Source: Podospora comata (Eukaryota > Ascomycota > Sordariomycetes > Sordariales > Podosporaceae). Taken from it: a stretch of 64,000 bases of DNA. Shown in pieces: positions 23,555-33,693 of the stretch. Every line of letters starts with the position of its first letter. Within the stretch, counting starts at the first letter, position 1. Below the pieces are notes generated by a model. That model was given only the letters and a program-made list of their open reading frames with translations. It searched no databases and was not told the DNA's origin. Where the stretch lies: positions 3,596,001 through 3,660,000 of the forward strand of contig CP071497.1 of assembly GCA_017354895.1 (NCBI GenBank), written 5' to 3'. Made by a program: the position numbers and the translations under genes.

Positions 23555-26500
23555 CTACCTCATCTCAATCCTCTCCACCAAATCCCCCCCCAACCTCGCC
23601 ATCTCCCCCACCATCGCCTCCTTATTCATCTCCACCTCCACCTTGTCCTCCCCATCCCCCTCCTCCTGCTGCTGCCTCCCCGGCCTATAACTAGCCAACA
23701 TCCCCCCCTTCAACACCCTCCTCTCCATCCCCGGATTCCAAATCGCCCCCACAACATTATCCCCCTCCCCACCCCAAAAAAACACCAACGGGCCCCCAAA
23801 TACCTTCCCAAACTGCTCCAGCAAGACCTCCGCCGGGTGCGCCACCAAAGGGAGTAAATCCTCCCCAGTAACAACATCCAAATTCTTAAACTTACTCACC
23901 CTCCCCTCCCCCACCTCCTCAGCAGGATCAACATTCTCATACGTCCTCATCGCATTCTTCAACGCTTTAGGATCAAGATGAATAAGCACGTCATACTCCT
24001 TAAGCGAAGGGACAAACAGCCTCCTCGGGTCGAGCAACAACTGCTCCTCCCTAACAACCCTACAAGCCGCCTTCGCCAGAGCCGTCATTCTCGTCGCCAC
24101 CACCCTTGTCGGCTTCGGCTCATTGTTCAGACTTGTCCACGCGATACCGGTCGGCTCCTGGGTGGTGGCAACAAAGAGAACAGTGTGGTTCATCCCCGGG
24201 TCAATCTTCCTCCACGCTTCCATCCTTGTTACAATAGCTAAGCGGTCAGAGTTGGTCAGTTCATTCCCCGAGTCGATGATCAGTGGTTCTGAGCGCCAGT
24301 CCCAACGGGATAAAAATAGCAAGACGCGATTGAACCCGGTGGAGGGGGAGGAGGGTGCGTCCCAGGGGTAGGGCGACAGGAAGATGTGCAGGGTGACGAG
24401 CTCGATGAACTCGGGTGTGAAGTGGATGGAGAGTTTATGGCTGTTGAACCAGTGTTTCACCAGTCTTATCGTTGGGCCCAAGGCGGGGAAGCGGGTGATG
24501 CTGGTGTTGATTGTTTGGTTGTGGAGTGGGAGGTTGTTGTATAACCTCTTGAAGGCAGCCAGTTGAGTCGTGGCTCTTTGTCGGAGGTATTGTTCCTGAG
24601 TCTTGTCCTTGACTTGTCGTTCAAGAAGGGACTCTTCCAGGTCGCTGTGGATGCGAAGGCGGAAAGCTGGGCCGGATTCATAGACCACGTCGAGGAAGGC
24701 GAGGTTTTCGGTTTCGAAGTGGGCGTCCTCGAGACCGATGTGGGTTTTCACCCCTTGTTTGCTGTTTTCGAGGAGGTTGCCGATCATGAGTAGGAAAGCA
24801 ATCTTGGTCCTCTGGATAGCGGCGATGCTTTCGGGCCATTTACCCGAGGCTTCAAAGGAAATGACGCAGTCCATTGGGCGAGGCCCGGACTTGAGAGAGC
24901 CAAACACCGGAGGTTTGACAGAGGCATGCCGAAGTTCAGGGCAGACAGGAGCGATCTGACGAACGCGCAGGGGAAGGTCGTCGAGGGTGCGGATGTCGCG
25001 TTCAAAGGTGCTAAACTCTTTTCTTGCTACATTGTACGAGGTTGTGTCGGCGGGTTTGATGGAGAGGAGGCCAACCAGGCCGTTGCCGTAGAAGCTGATA
25101 TCGTCCTCAAGATGACCAATACGAAGGTGGAGCGCGAGGATGTACCGCATGATCTCCTCGCAGATCTCGAATGGTGTTGTTGACTTCCAGACCAGTGTCT
25201 CACGGATCGTATCCCGCTCATAACGACGCAACTCGGCCTTGTCGCCCCAAAACCTGCGGAACCTGTCGCATTCCTCCTTCTCTTCGGCCGTTGCGCCAGC
25301 AGAAGGCCCCTTGTCCACCACGCGGCTCATGTTGACGGGGTCAAACAGTACACCAACTTCCAGGGCGGCTCTTGTCTGGTCCTTGGGCTTTTCCGCAAGA
25401 GACCATTTTGGCTGCTCGGGAGTCTGAATATGAATAACCCTCGCTCTTTCACCCAGCTCCTTGTCGCCCAGCGCTCTCTTGAGCACTCTGTAAACCTTGC
25501 TACCGAGCTGCCAAATCCTGCCACGGGACTCGGAATAATCGTTTCCAATAACTTGGTCCAAAACATCGCTGTAGTTGAGGTGGGCAAACAAGTCAAACGT
25601 GTGAGAAGGCAGGTCGGCCCTGAGGATGAAAGTAGGCGTGAACTGGTCGGCAGAGCTGTCACTCAACAGGCTTCTGGTCCACTTGGCGTGTTGGTGCAGC
25701 AAAGCGGCTGACCACTGTCCCATCTTGAAAGCAACATTCAGTCCCCGAGAATAATCGTACAGGATCGGCCCAGACTTGATATGTTCCTCCAAATCAACAT
25801 TCTCAGCGCCAAGAACGCATGGCTTCTCTGAAAAGTTCATCACTGACAAGAACTGAACCTGAGCCTTGAACAGTTGGGTGGCGCTGAGCGATGTCGACAA
25901 CGCCGCATGGCCCATCCTTTGGCCTCCTTGAAGCAAAAGAGCGAGCAAAACCGACCACTCAAAGTGACCGAACCCGCCCTTGGAGATATCACCGCCGAAC
26001 CCTCTCTGCTGGAGCCATGTCCGTCCCAAAATACAGGCCTTCTTGAACGCGGCGCACTTCTTTTCGGTCTGGCGAAGAAGTTTCAGGTACGACAGGAAAG
26101 ACCCCTCGGCGGCCACGGTCGAGTTGTAAAAGGCGGTAGGGTGCGCTGGCGTTTCCGATTCGGTGTCTCTCCCTCTTCGGACCAAGGAAGCGCCCAGATG
26201 AAGCTTCCCCTTGGGAAAGAAGCCCTCTGGGGCGCATGGGATGATCCGTATTCTGTACTGCAGACGCCCCTTCGATCCCTCATCTGTCGCTTCTGGTGAC
26301 TTTGGCTGAATTGCGAGAACGGGAGTCAATGGGTTGCCGTTGAGGTACTCGTAGGATAGCTCGGCCTCGTTTCCAGACTCCTTTTGCAGAGCACTCGCAA
26401 CAACAGCCAAATAATATGCCCTCTTGTAAAAGTATCGCAGGTCGAGGTAATCCTTCTCTTGCAAAATCTCCTGTGGCAGAACCACAATCATGTCCACGCT

Positions 26501-26962
26501 GTGATCCTTTTGCGTCTTGACCATCGTTTTGGAAACATAGCTGCCGACGACATTGAACTGAGAGGGTTTGGCGAATGCGACCTTGTAGTTGGAGTTCTTT
26601 GGTGGTTGCGGATCGGGGAAGGGAATCTTGATCTTGGATTTCTTTTCGAATCTTGTCGCAGCCTCGAGAATCTGGGCCTGTCAGCCACCACACGCGCGCA
26701 GCAGCAAACCTGATGTTCTTACTGGGAGAGGTTCTTGAGACTTGATGGTCTCGATGGAACTCTTGATCTTGTGAAGCAATTGGTCGGCGCCTTCAAAAGC
26801 AGTCTTGTAGTCGATGCGCACTTCCTCCAACAACTCCTCGGCCTCTAGGATGAATGCTCTGGATCTGGAAACGCCGCCAGTCGAGACTGCTGCTTCGAGA
26901 GCTTTCCCAGCGCCATCTTGGCTGTGGTCGAGTTTTCTTCGTTTCGCCGGTCCGGAATCCAT
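23555..26962 (-). CDS. UTP22: UTP22/Nrap, U3 snoRNP pre-rRNA processing protein
   Basis: Component of the small-subunit processome, working in the nucleolus on 18S rRNA maturation. Exons 26723-26962 and 23555-26671 (51-nt intron, donor GTAAGA) give 1118 aa. I prefer the acceptor GCCCAG at 26672 because the branch-like CTGAC is too close to the earlier AG; using that one would add Ala-Gln in frame. The N-terminus carries KRRK, a likely nuclear signal. The junction gives ILEAATRFEKKSKIKIPFP, then NVVGSYVSK and VDMIVVLPQEILQEKDYLDL, which are the nucleotidyltransferase-like Nrap start. Further blocks include CILGRTWLQQRGFGGDISKG, VKHWFNSHKLSIHFTPEFIE and a Nrap D6-type end. Nrap proteins resemble poly(A) polymerases but are thought to be inactive. 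Divergent from SKI3. Confidence 0.94.
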
Positions 26963-27759
26963 GTTTGCGGTGTTCGGAGACGTGTATAACGAGCTTCCTC
27001 CACAGATGCTGCTTCTCTTGCGACGCCAATTCCCCGACTTTTTTTCTGCTGGGATGTTGCGATAAGCTACTGCGATAAGCTAGAAAGAAGTCTTGGCAGT
27101 AAATTTGGGCGGAGGTCGGATTATCCCTGTCCGGCAGGCATCAAAATGTGGAGTAGAGACCTTGAAGAGGTGAGTGGGGGTCGCTTTTCACTTCAAGAGC
27201 ATCCCTCGAACAATTTCATACCCAAGCACCAAGGTAAGCTGGCACATGCTGCTTCTGGGTTTTAATTGATGGTGACTCGGAACTTGCAAGTACTGTGTAA
27301 AGTGAACCTGGACCTTCCCCGTGATCTATGGTAGGCACGTAGGGCTAGTTTAGGTCTGATGACGTTGTCCTACCAGGAGTTAAAACATCAAGCGGTTGAA
27401 GACGAATGGTCAAGCTAGATTTCATTATCATGGTGAACTTAATCAAAGACACTCTATCAACAAACAGCAACTTAATTAATCATATCCCCTGCTTCCTTCC
27501 TACTGTTGACTGCTGTCTAGATTGAAATAAGGCAGCTCTGGTGGGGGATTAATAGTGGGTCCGCTGCCCCTCAACTCCTTGTTTGCGCCGCTGTGGCAGT
27601 TGCAGCACGACGCCTGGCATTCTGAACTGAGCATCAACAGCTTCATTCATGACCATCGAATTCACCATTGTTGAACTTGTCGTCGTTGCTTTGATTACGT
27701 TTTTCTTGTACCTGTTCCCAGAAGCCCGATGAGCGAGGTCTCATCCACCATCCCTCAAA
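26963..27759. other. Divergent promoter region UTP22/SKI3
   Basis: About 0.8 kb, AT-richer in the middle (27400-27540), with no supported gene apart from an upstream ORF at its right end. Confidence 0.6.
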
Positions 27760-27797
27760 ATGTCCAGCACCAAGGCCATGCTAAAGTCCGTCAATGA
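27729..27797 (+). promoter_or_regulatory. Upstream ORF overlapping the SKI3 start
   Basis: An ATG at 27729 opens a 22-codon frame that ends in TGA at 27795-27797, out of frame with and overlapping the SKI3 start at 27760. If transcripts begin upstream of 27729, ribosomes would have to leak past it. The transcription start is unknown. Confidence 0.4.
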
Positions 27798-30700
27798 CTT
27801 CATCAAACAGTCGAAATGGGACGATGCCAGAGAAGCCGCCAACGAGGTCCTCCAAAGGGACCCCAAAAACTACCATGCTCACATCTTTCTGGCTTTTGCG
27901 CTGGACAAGAAGAACATGCTCGAGGATGCCGAGAACACCTATCTTGCCGCCACCAACATCAAACCAGGCGACACCCAGGCCTGGCAAGGCCTGATCAGGC
28001 TCTACCAGAAACAGGGCAACAAAAATCTAAAGCAGTACAAACATGCTGCCATCAAGCTTGGCGAAATCTTTCGGGACACCAATGAGATGTTCAAGTTTCA
28101 GGACGTTGTCGACAAGTTCGTCGACCATGCACGTACACAGGGCGAACGGCTGCAGTACGTCGATGCCTTGGACATCCAACTGCCAGGAAGCCCTCTGTAC
28201 GAGGCCCTAGAAGGCCGTGTGCCTCACCCTGCCAAGACCTATGAGATTCAGGCCAAGATTGTCGAGCCCGAGGAGAAGAAGCGGATAAACACGCTTATTG
28301 GTGAGAGGCGCACCAGAATCGGCGCCCGCGTCAGCGAAGTGACTTTGGAGGTCAAGAGGGAAGTCTACCGCCAAAGCAAACTCGGCCACATCTACAGACA
28401 GCTCATCGACTGGACTGCCGATGACGAGCTCCGGCGCACATGCGAAGAAAAGTTGCTTCAGTATTGTTACGACCGGCTCTTGGCTTGGCCTCCTGGGGAG
28501 GAAAAGCAACAAGAGATGGAAGTTGTTCGGAAACTGGCAAACGACATGGTCATCATTAGACACCCATTCAAGTTTGCCTGGGACATTGCTCTCAACTGGC
28601 AGGACCACAAGGAGATCAAGGAATGGGATGTCACCATTCTCAGACAATATTGCTCATTCTTCCCGGACAGTGACCTGAACAGAGTCATCATGGGGTTTCT
28701 TACTAGCGACATCTCGCCATTCCCCAAGGAAACACCAGCGCAAAATGATGTCACAGCGGATGGTGAGCCAGAGGACGAGAGCGAGGACGACGATGCTGGA
28801 GGTGTGCCCACAACATATGTTCCTCTCACAGAGGAGGACCGACTGTTGATGATGACGGAGGGCATTAGCTCTGGCGATTCGTTGTTTGCGTACCGACTCA
28901 TGGGCGAGTACTACCAACATCTCGAGGAGCACGAAAGCAACGTCGAGTTGATGCGTAAAGCAATCGACCTTCTCAAGACAGAGCGGACCAAGACAGGCCT
29001 GGCGTTCCGGAATACAGGAGATGCCTACTCTTTGTATCTCGGCACCGCACTTGTCTTTTACCAATCTCCTCGTCACCATCAAGAAGCCAAGAGCTTGTTC
29101 GATGGTGTTTTGGCGCACGATCCCACATCCACCCCAGCCATGATTGGCGTGGGTCTGATTTATGAGGAAGAAGAGGAGTATGATGAAGCAGTTGGCTTTT
29201 TGGAACGTGCCCTGCTGGGCGACCCAACCAATCTCCGTGTCAAGACGGAGGCTGCCTGGGTCAAGGCTCTGAAAGGAGATTTTGCTGCCGCCAAGGCCGA
29301 GCTCGAGGCCTGCATGCCACTGCTGACCGAGAAGGGGCAGAACAACAAGGAGTTGCTTTCGCAGACGAAATATCGTCTCGGTTATTGCATTTGGAACCTC
29401 GACACATCCAGGTCTGCCAGGAAGAGCCGCAGCGGTGCCTACAATCACTTCCTGGAGTCCCTCAAGAGCAATCTCAACTACGCCCCGGCCTACACTATCC
29501 TCGGTATATACTATGCAGACTATGCCAAGGACAAGAAGAGAGCTCGGAGATGTTTCCAGAAGGCAGTCGAGCTCTCTCCATCTGAAGTTTTGTCTGCAGA
29601 GAGGCTTGCCAGGTCTTTTGCTGACGACGGCGACTGGGACCGTGTCGAGCTCGTTGCTCAGCGAGTTGTTGACTCGGGCAAGGTCAAGCCGCCGCCTGGA
29701 TCCAAGCGCAAGGGTATCAGCTGGCCCTTTTCTGCTCTCGGCGTGGCCGAGCTCAACAAGCAGGATTACCACAAGGCCATTGTTTCTTTCCAGGCTGCCC
29801 TCAGAATATCACCAAATGACTACCACTCTTGGGTTGGTCTCGGCGAGAGCTACCATGGCTCAGGTCGGTATATCGCTGCCACCAAAGCTCTTCTGAATGC
29901 CCAGAAGCTGGAGGAGTCACCCGATGTAGAGATCACAGGACAAGAGACGTGGTTCACCAGATTCATTCTCGCCGAGGTCAAGCGTGAGCTTGGCGACTTT
30001 GATGACGCCATTGACTTGTACAAGCAGGTCTTGGAAGATAGACCGGAGGAAGATGGTGTCGCCATTTCGCTGATGCAAGCGATGGTGGATAATGCTCTCG
30101 TCAGTTTAGACAAGGGCTTTTTTGGCAAGTCTATCGACCATGCTGTGTCAGCGCTGCGGTTTGCGGTTGAGACTCCTGCGGCCATCAAGGACACTTTCAA
30201 CTTTTGGAGAGCGATTGCCGATGCCTGCTCCCTCTTCACCAGCGTCCAAGGCCGGTTGTCAGAGTTTCCCAGGGAGCTGGTGCAAGGGCTGCTCGGAAGC
30301 GACGAGGCTGCCCCCGAGTACCAGGTGCTGAAGGATATCGATGGAGTCGGCACCGCCGTTGTTAGCACCAACGGCATTTTCCATGACAATGAGAAGATGG
30401 GAATCGACTTGACCAGAGCTATGCATGCCACCATCCTGGCACACAAACGCGCCGTTCACCTGTCTGCCAACGACATTCATGCCCAGGCCGTGGCGTTCTA
30501 CAACCTGGGATGGGCCGAGTACAGAGCTCATTCGTGTCTTCCAGCTCATCTGAGGAAGAAGGCTACGAGGTATCTCAAGGCTGCTATTTCTTGCTTCAAG
30601 CGGGCCATTGAGCTCGAGGCCGGCAACTCTGAGTTCTGGAACGCTCTCGGAGTGGTCACCAGCACTGTGAACCCATCCGTTTCGCAACACTCGTTTGTGC

Positions 30701-32055
30701 GCAGCCTCCACATAAACGAGAGAGGTGCTCACTCTTGGACCAATCTGGGTGTTCTTGCACTCCTTCAAGGCGACCTCCAGCTTGCCAACGAGGTCTTTAC
30801 CAAGGCCCAATCTGCCGATCCCGACTTTGCCCATGCCTGGCTTGGTCAGGGTCTTGTCGCTCTGCTCCTGGGTGATCAGAAGGAGGCCCGCGGCCTGTTC
30901 ATCCACTCGATGGACATTTCTGAAGCATCCTCCCTCGCCACCAGACGTCTGTATTCCGTCTCCATGTTTGACCACATCCTGTCATCCCCATCCGACCTTC
31001 CCATCACTTCCTTGGTCCAGCCCGTTCTCGCTCTCGGCCAAATTCAGGGCCTCAAACCTCAAGACCTGGCCTACGGTCACCTCTCTGCCTTGTTCCAGGA
31101 ACGAACCCAAGAATACCAACGGGCCGCCCACAACCTCGAAAACATCTGCACCCAAGCCGAAGCAGAATACGAAGTCACCGAGTCCCCCCAAGTACTCAAG
31201 CACTTTTCCATTGCCAAAACCGACCTCGCCCGCGCTCTGTTGGCGCAAGGCCTCAACGTCGAAGCAATCGAAGCAGCTGAAATGGCCATTCAACTCTCCA
31301 GCGATGAGTCCGACAGCGAGCTCACGGCCGGGGAACGTAAGCGGGTGCGTCTCTCTGCGCATGTGTCTATGGGATTAGCGCAGTACCACCTCGACTACGT
31401 CGACGACGCCGTCGGCTCCTTTGAGCAGGCGATTCAAGAATCGGACGGCAACCCCGACGTTGCCTGTGTCCTGGCTCAGGTCCTTTGGGCAACCGGTGAG
31501 GATGACGCGCGTGAGAGGGCGAGAGATGTCCTGTTTGAAGTCATTGAGCAACACCCCAGCCACGTCCAGTCGGTCTGCTTGCTGGGCGTGATTGCGCTGT
31601 TGGATAAAGACGACGAGTCGCTTGAGGCTGTGGTGTCAGAGCTGCAGAATCTTCGGTCAGGTGATGAGGGGGTGTCTGCTGCGGAGCAGAGCCAGCTGGG
31701 CGAGGTTCTCAAGGCTGTGGCTGCGCTGGGCGCTGGTGGTGGTGGTGGTGGTGGTGAGGAGGGCCAGGCGCAGGCGGATGTCATGTTCCATCCTTACTTG
31801 CCGCATGGGTGGGCGGAACTTGCTGGGCTGGAGGGGACGGCGGGGGATGGGGAGGGGGCGGCGGAGATGGCGTTGAGGGTTGCGATCAAGGGGGTTGCGC
31901 CGAGGGGGGATCTGCCAGCCGAGGAGCTGGCCAGGGCTTATGCCGGGACGGGCAAGGTGATGGATGCGCAAACGGCGGTGATGGTGGCGCCTTGGGAGGG
32001 GGGGGGTGGAGGAGTTTGGGGGATGCCATCATTCGTTCTTAGGGGACTATGTTGA
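27760..32055 (+). CDS. SKI3: SKI3, TPR scaffold of the Ski complex
   Basis: Scaffold of the Ski2-Ski3-Ski8 complex that feeds mRNA to the cytoplasmic exosome for 3'-5' decay. A single exon of 1431 aa, the usual length. The first 40 residues (KSVNDFIKQSKWDDAREAAN, then LQRDPKNYHAHIFLAFAL) form the typical first TPRs. TPR units recur throughout, for example AWQGLIRLYQKQGN, NYAPAYTILGIYY, SWVGLGESYHGSGRYIAATK, SWTNLGVLALLQGDLQLANE and HAWLGQGLVALLLGDQKEAR. An acidic insert (DGEPEDESEDDDAGG) interrupts the N-terminal array near residue 330, and a Gly-rich loop lies near 1327. The 3' end of the coding strand is G-rich. The stop lies about 0.2 kb from the convergent VPS51 gene; an AATAAA-type signal is at about 32151. 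Confidence 0.95.
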   Translation: MSSTKAMLKSVNDFIKQSKWDDAREAANEVLQRDPKNYHAHIFLAFALDKKNMLEDAENTYLAATNIKPGDTQAWQGLIRLYQKQGNKNLKQYKHAAIKLGEIFRDTNEMFKFQDVVDKFVDHARTQGERLQYVDALDIQLPGSPLYEALEGRVPHPAKTYEIQAKIVEPEEKKRINTLIGERRTRIGARVSEVTLEVKREVYRQSKLGHIYRQLIDWTADDELRRTCEEKLLQYCYDRLLAWPPGEEKQQEMEVVRKLANDMVIIRHPFKFAWDIALNWQDHKEIKEWDVTILRQYCSFFPDSDLNRVIMGFLTSDISPFPKETPAQNDVTADGEPEDESEDDDAGGVPTTYVPLTEEDRLLMMTEGISSGDSLFAYRLMGEYYQHLEEHESNVELMRKAIDLLKTERTKTGLAFRNTGDAYSLYLGTALVFYQSPRHHQEAKSLFDGVLAHDPTSTPAMIGVGLIYEEEEEYDEAVGFLERALLGDPTNLRVKTEAAWVKALKGDFAAAKAELEACMPLLTEKGQNNKELLSQTKYRLGYCIWNLDTSRSARKSRSGAYNHFLESLKSNLNYAPAYTILGIYYADYAKDKKRARRCFQKAVELSPSEVLSAERLARSFADDGDWDRVELVAQRVVDSGKVKPPPGSKRKGISWPFSALGVAELNKQDYHKAIVSFQAALRISPNDYHSWVGLGESYHGSGRYIAATKALLNAQKLEESPDVEITGQETWFTRFILAEVKRELGDFDDAIDLYKQVLEDRPEEDGVAISLMQAMVDNALVSLDKGFFGKSIDHAVSALRFAVETPAAIKDTFNFWRAIADACSLFTSVQGRLSEFPRELVQGLLGSDEAAPEYQVLKDIDGVGTAVVSTNGIFHDNEKMGIDLTRAMHATILAHKRAVHLSANDIHAQAVAFYNLGWAEYRAHSCLPAHLRKKATRYLKAAISCFKRAIELEAGNSEFWNALGVVTSTVNPSVSQHSFVRSLHINERGAHSWTNLGVLALLQGDLQLANEVFTKAQSADPDFAHAWLGQGLVALLLGDQKEARGLFIHSMDISEASSLATRRLYSVSMFDHILSSPSDLPITSLVQPVLALGQIQGLKPQDLAYGHLSALFQERTQEYQRAAHNLENICTQAEAEYEVTESPQVLKHFSIAKTDLARALLAQGLNVEAIEAAEMAIQLSSDESDSELTAGERKRVRLSAHVSMGLAQYHLDYVDDAVGSFEQAIQESDGNPDVACVLAQVLWATGEDDARERARDVLFEVIEQHPSHVQSVCLLGVIALLDKDDESLEAVVSELQNLRSGDEGVSAAEQSQLGEVLKAVAALGAGGGGGGGEEGQAQADVMFHPYLPHGWAELAGLEGTAGDGEGAAEMALRVAIKGVAPRGDLPAEELARAYAGTGKVMDAQTAVMVAPWEGGGGGVWGMPSFVLRGLC

Positions 32056-32267
32056 TGTTGGAGCGATGAGTTTGCGGTATGATCAAGGGCAGTTTTTGAG
32101 ATGTCTAATGTTGGTGGATTCAACCAAAAAAAAAAAAGAAAAAGAAAAAGAATAAATCAAGTATCTTGATCTTGCGCGTTTAGCAAAACGAAAAATGCAA
32201 TGGGTATCTCTAGTCTTTTTTTTTCCCCTGTCTCGCTTGCCCCTTTTCATCAATAATTTCATCCAAA

Positions 32268-33121
32268 CTAATCACTCCCCTCCTCACCATTGTCCTCCCC
32301 CTTTAAAATCCCATCCCCCTCTCTCAACAACTCCCTGACCTCTTTCCCACCCACCCCCATCTCCTGCCATTTGACCAACAACCTCCTCGGCAGTTCCCAC
32401 TCCTTCTCCGCCTGCGGCCTATCCCCCTGCTGCACAAACCCCCTCATCCTCTCCATCCCCCTATAAACCTCCCTCACCAACTCTTTCGTCCTCTTTTTTC
32501 TATCCGCCATCCCACCACCCCCTTGTTGTCTCCCCTGCTCCTCACCACAATGCTCCCTCATCTCCTCCCTCAACCCCCTAGCCATGTCGTACACCCTCCC
32601 CACAACAAGATCTATCGTGCCCGCCATTGGGTTTAACGGATCCATCGTTGTTCTCATTTTGCGGATTGTTTCAGTGGCGGTAATGAGCTTGGAGTAGTTG
32701 TCGTAGACTAGCGCCTTTTTTTCGGCGTCGAGGGCGCGGATTTCCGAGAGGAGGCGGGTGTATGTTTGGAGGAGGGAGGAGAGGGAGGAGGACTCGAGGA
32801 GGGAGTTTAGGTACTGCGTGGGGGAGAAGGAGGGGGAGTCGAGGATTGAGGCGGGGGTTGATGCTGGCGGGGGGGGGGGGAGGAGGTGGTGGTGGTTGTT
32901 ATAGAAGGGACAGTGGTGCGGAGGTTGTAGTATTCGCGGAGGGCGGCGCGGGAGCGTTTGGGGGGTTGGTTGGTGGGGATGGAGAGGTTGGGGGAGCTGG
33001 GGAGGGAGGTGGAGGAGGGGTTGATGTCGAGGGAGGGGCGGGCGGAGGTGGTGGGGGTGTGGAGGTTTGAGGAGGAGGGGATTCGACGGGGAGGGTCGCG
33101 GGGGGTGGCTATTGTTGACAT
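32268..33121 (-). CDS. VPS51: VPS51, GARP/EARP tethering-complex subunit, frame broken as sequenced
   Basis: Small subunit of the GARP tether for endosome-to-Golgi vesicles. Two minus-strand frames carry one protein. The 5' frame (from 33121) starts MSTIATPRDPP and contains RAALREYYNLR, the short N-terminal motif of fungal Vps51. The 3' frame (to 32268) gives SILDSPSFSPTQYLNSLLE, SEIRALDAEKKALVYDNYSK and LITATETIRKMRTTMDPLNP, the family's coiled-coil core. The frames meet at a run of twelve G (plus strand 32869-32880) where one extra base would make them continuous (about 284 aa). No GT donor fits an intron here. A homopolymer miscall is most likely; a true frameshift allele is possible. Head-to-head with RMI1. 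Confidence 0.85.
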
Positions 33122-33693
33122 TTTGGGGATGGGATTGGTGGTGGTGGTGGTGGTGGTGGTGGTGGTTGTGGTTCTATTGGTGATGGGTGGCGTCGGGTGT
33201 GGTGGTGTCGGGTGTGGTGGTGGCGGGTGTGTTGGTGTTGGGAATGGGTAGTTGTGGGTGATGGGAATAGTTGAGGATGATGAGGCTGACAGAGTCGTGG
33301 TTGGTTGATGAAGCTGAGGTAAGGTTATTAATAAGGGTTGAATTGACGTCGTGTCTCTTGGAAAGTGGGCGGATCCTTCCCGAGGGAGTGGGACTGCGCT
33401 AATTCCCCGCGGATGCAGGGGTCTTTGTTAGCGGCTGACCTTGTAACGACAGTGGGTCTCGATGCTGAGCTTCAACAACTTCAGTTGAGAAACCGAGATG
33501 ATGGGATGGGGAGGCATCTGAACTTGACGAGAGCATTGTGAGATTAAATCACGGGGAGAAAGGTTTCTTTGTTTGCTTTGGGTAAGAGGAAATTCATATC
33601 GAAGATTGCTGTGAACTAAAAGTATACCTATTCACCACCTATCCTTCAATACAAACACCATATGAGAGTATCGTGAACTAACATTATTTAACT
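33122..33693. other. Divergent promoter region VPS51/RMI1
   Basis: Left part is repetitive (GGT repeat and 15-bp minisatellite); the right part (33540-33690) is AT-richer and probably holds the RMI1 start site. No gene supported. Confidence 0.6.
33136..33246. repeat. (GGT)n plus 15-bp minisatellite
   Basis: A GGT run at about 33136-33165 is followed by three close copies and one diverged copy of a 15-bp unit GTGGTGTCGGGTGTG starting at 33187, 33202, 33217 and 33232. It sits just upstream of the VPS51 start codon. Confidence 0.85.

Noticed and set aside
28654-29772. 372-codon ORF antisense to SKI3
   Set aside because: Opposite strongly conserved TPR coding; no family resemblance.
33187-33246. 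CRISPR-like array
   Set aside because: Direct repeats without spacers; it is a 15-bp minisatellite in a eukaryotic promoter.
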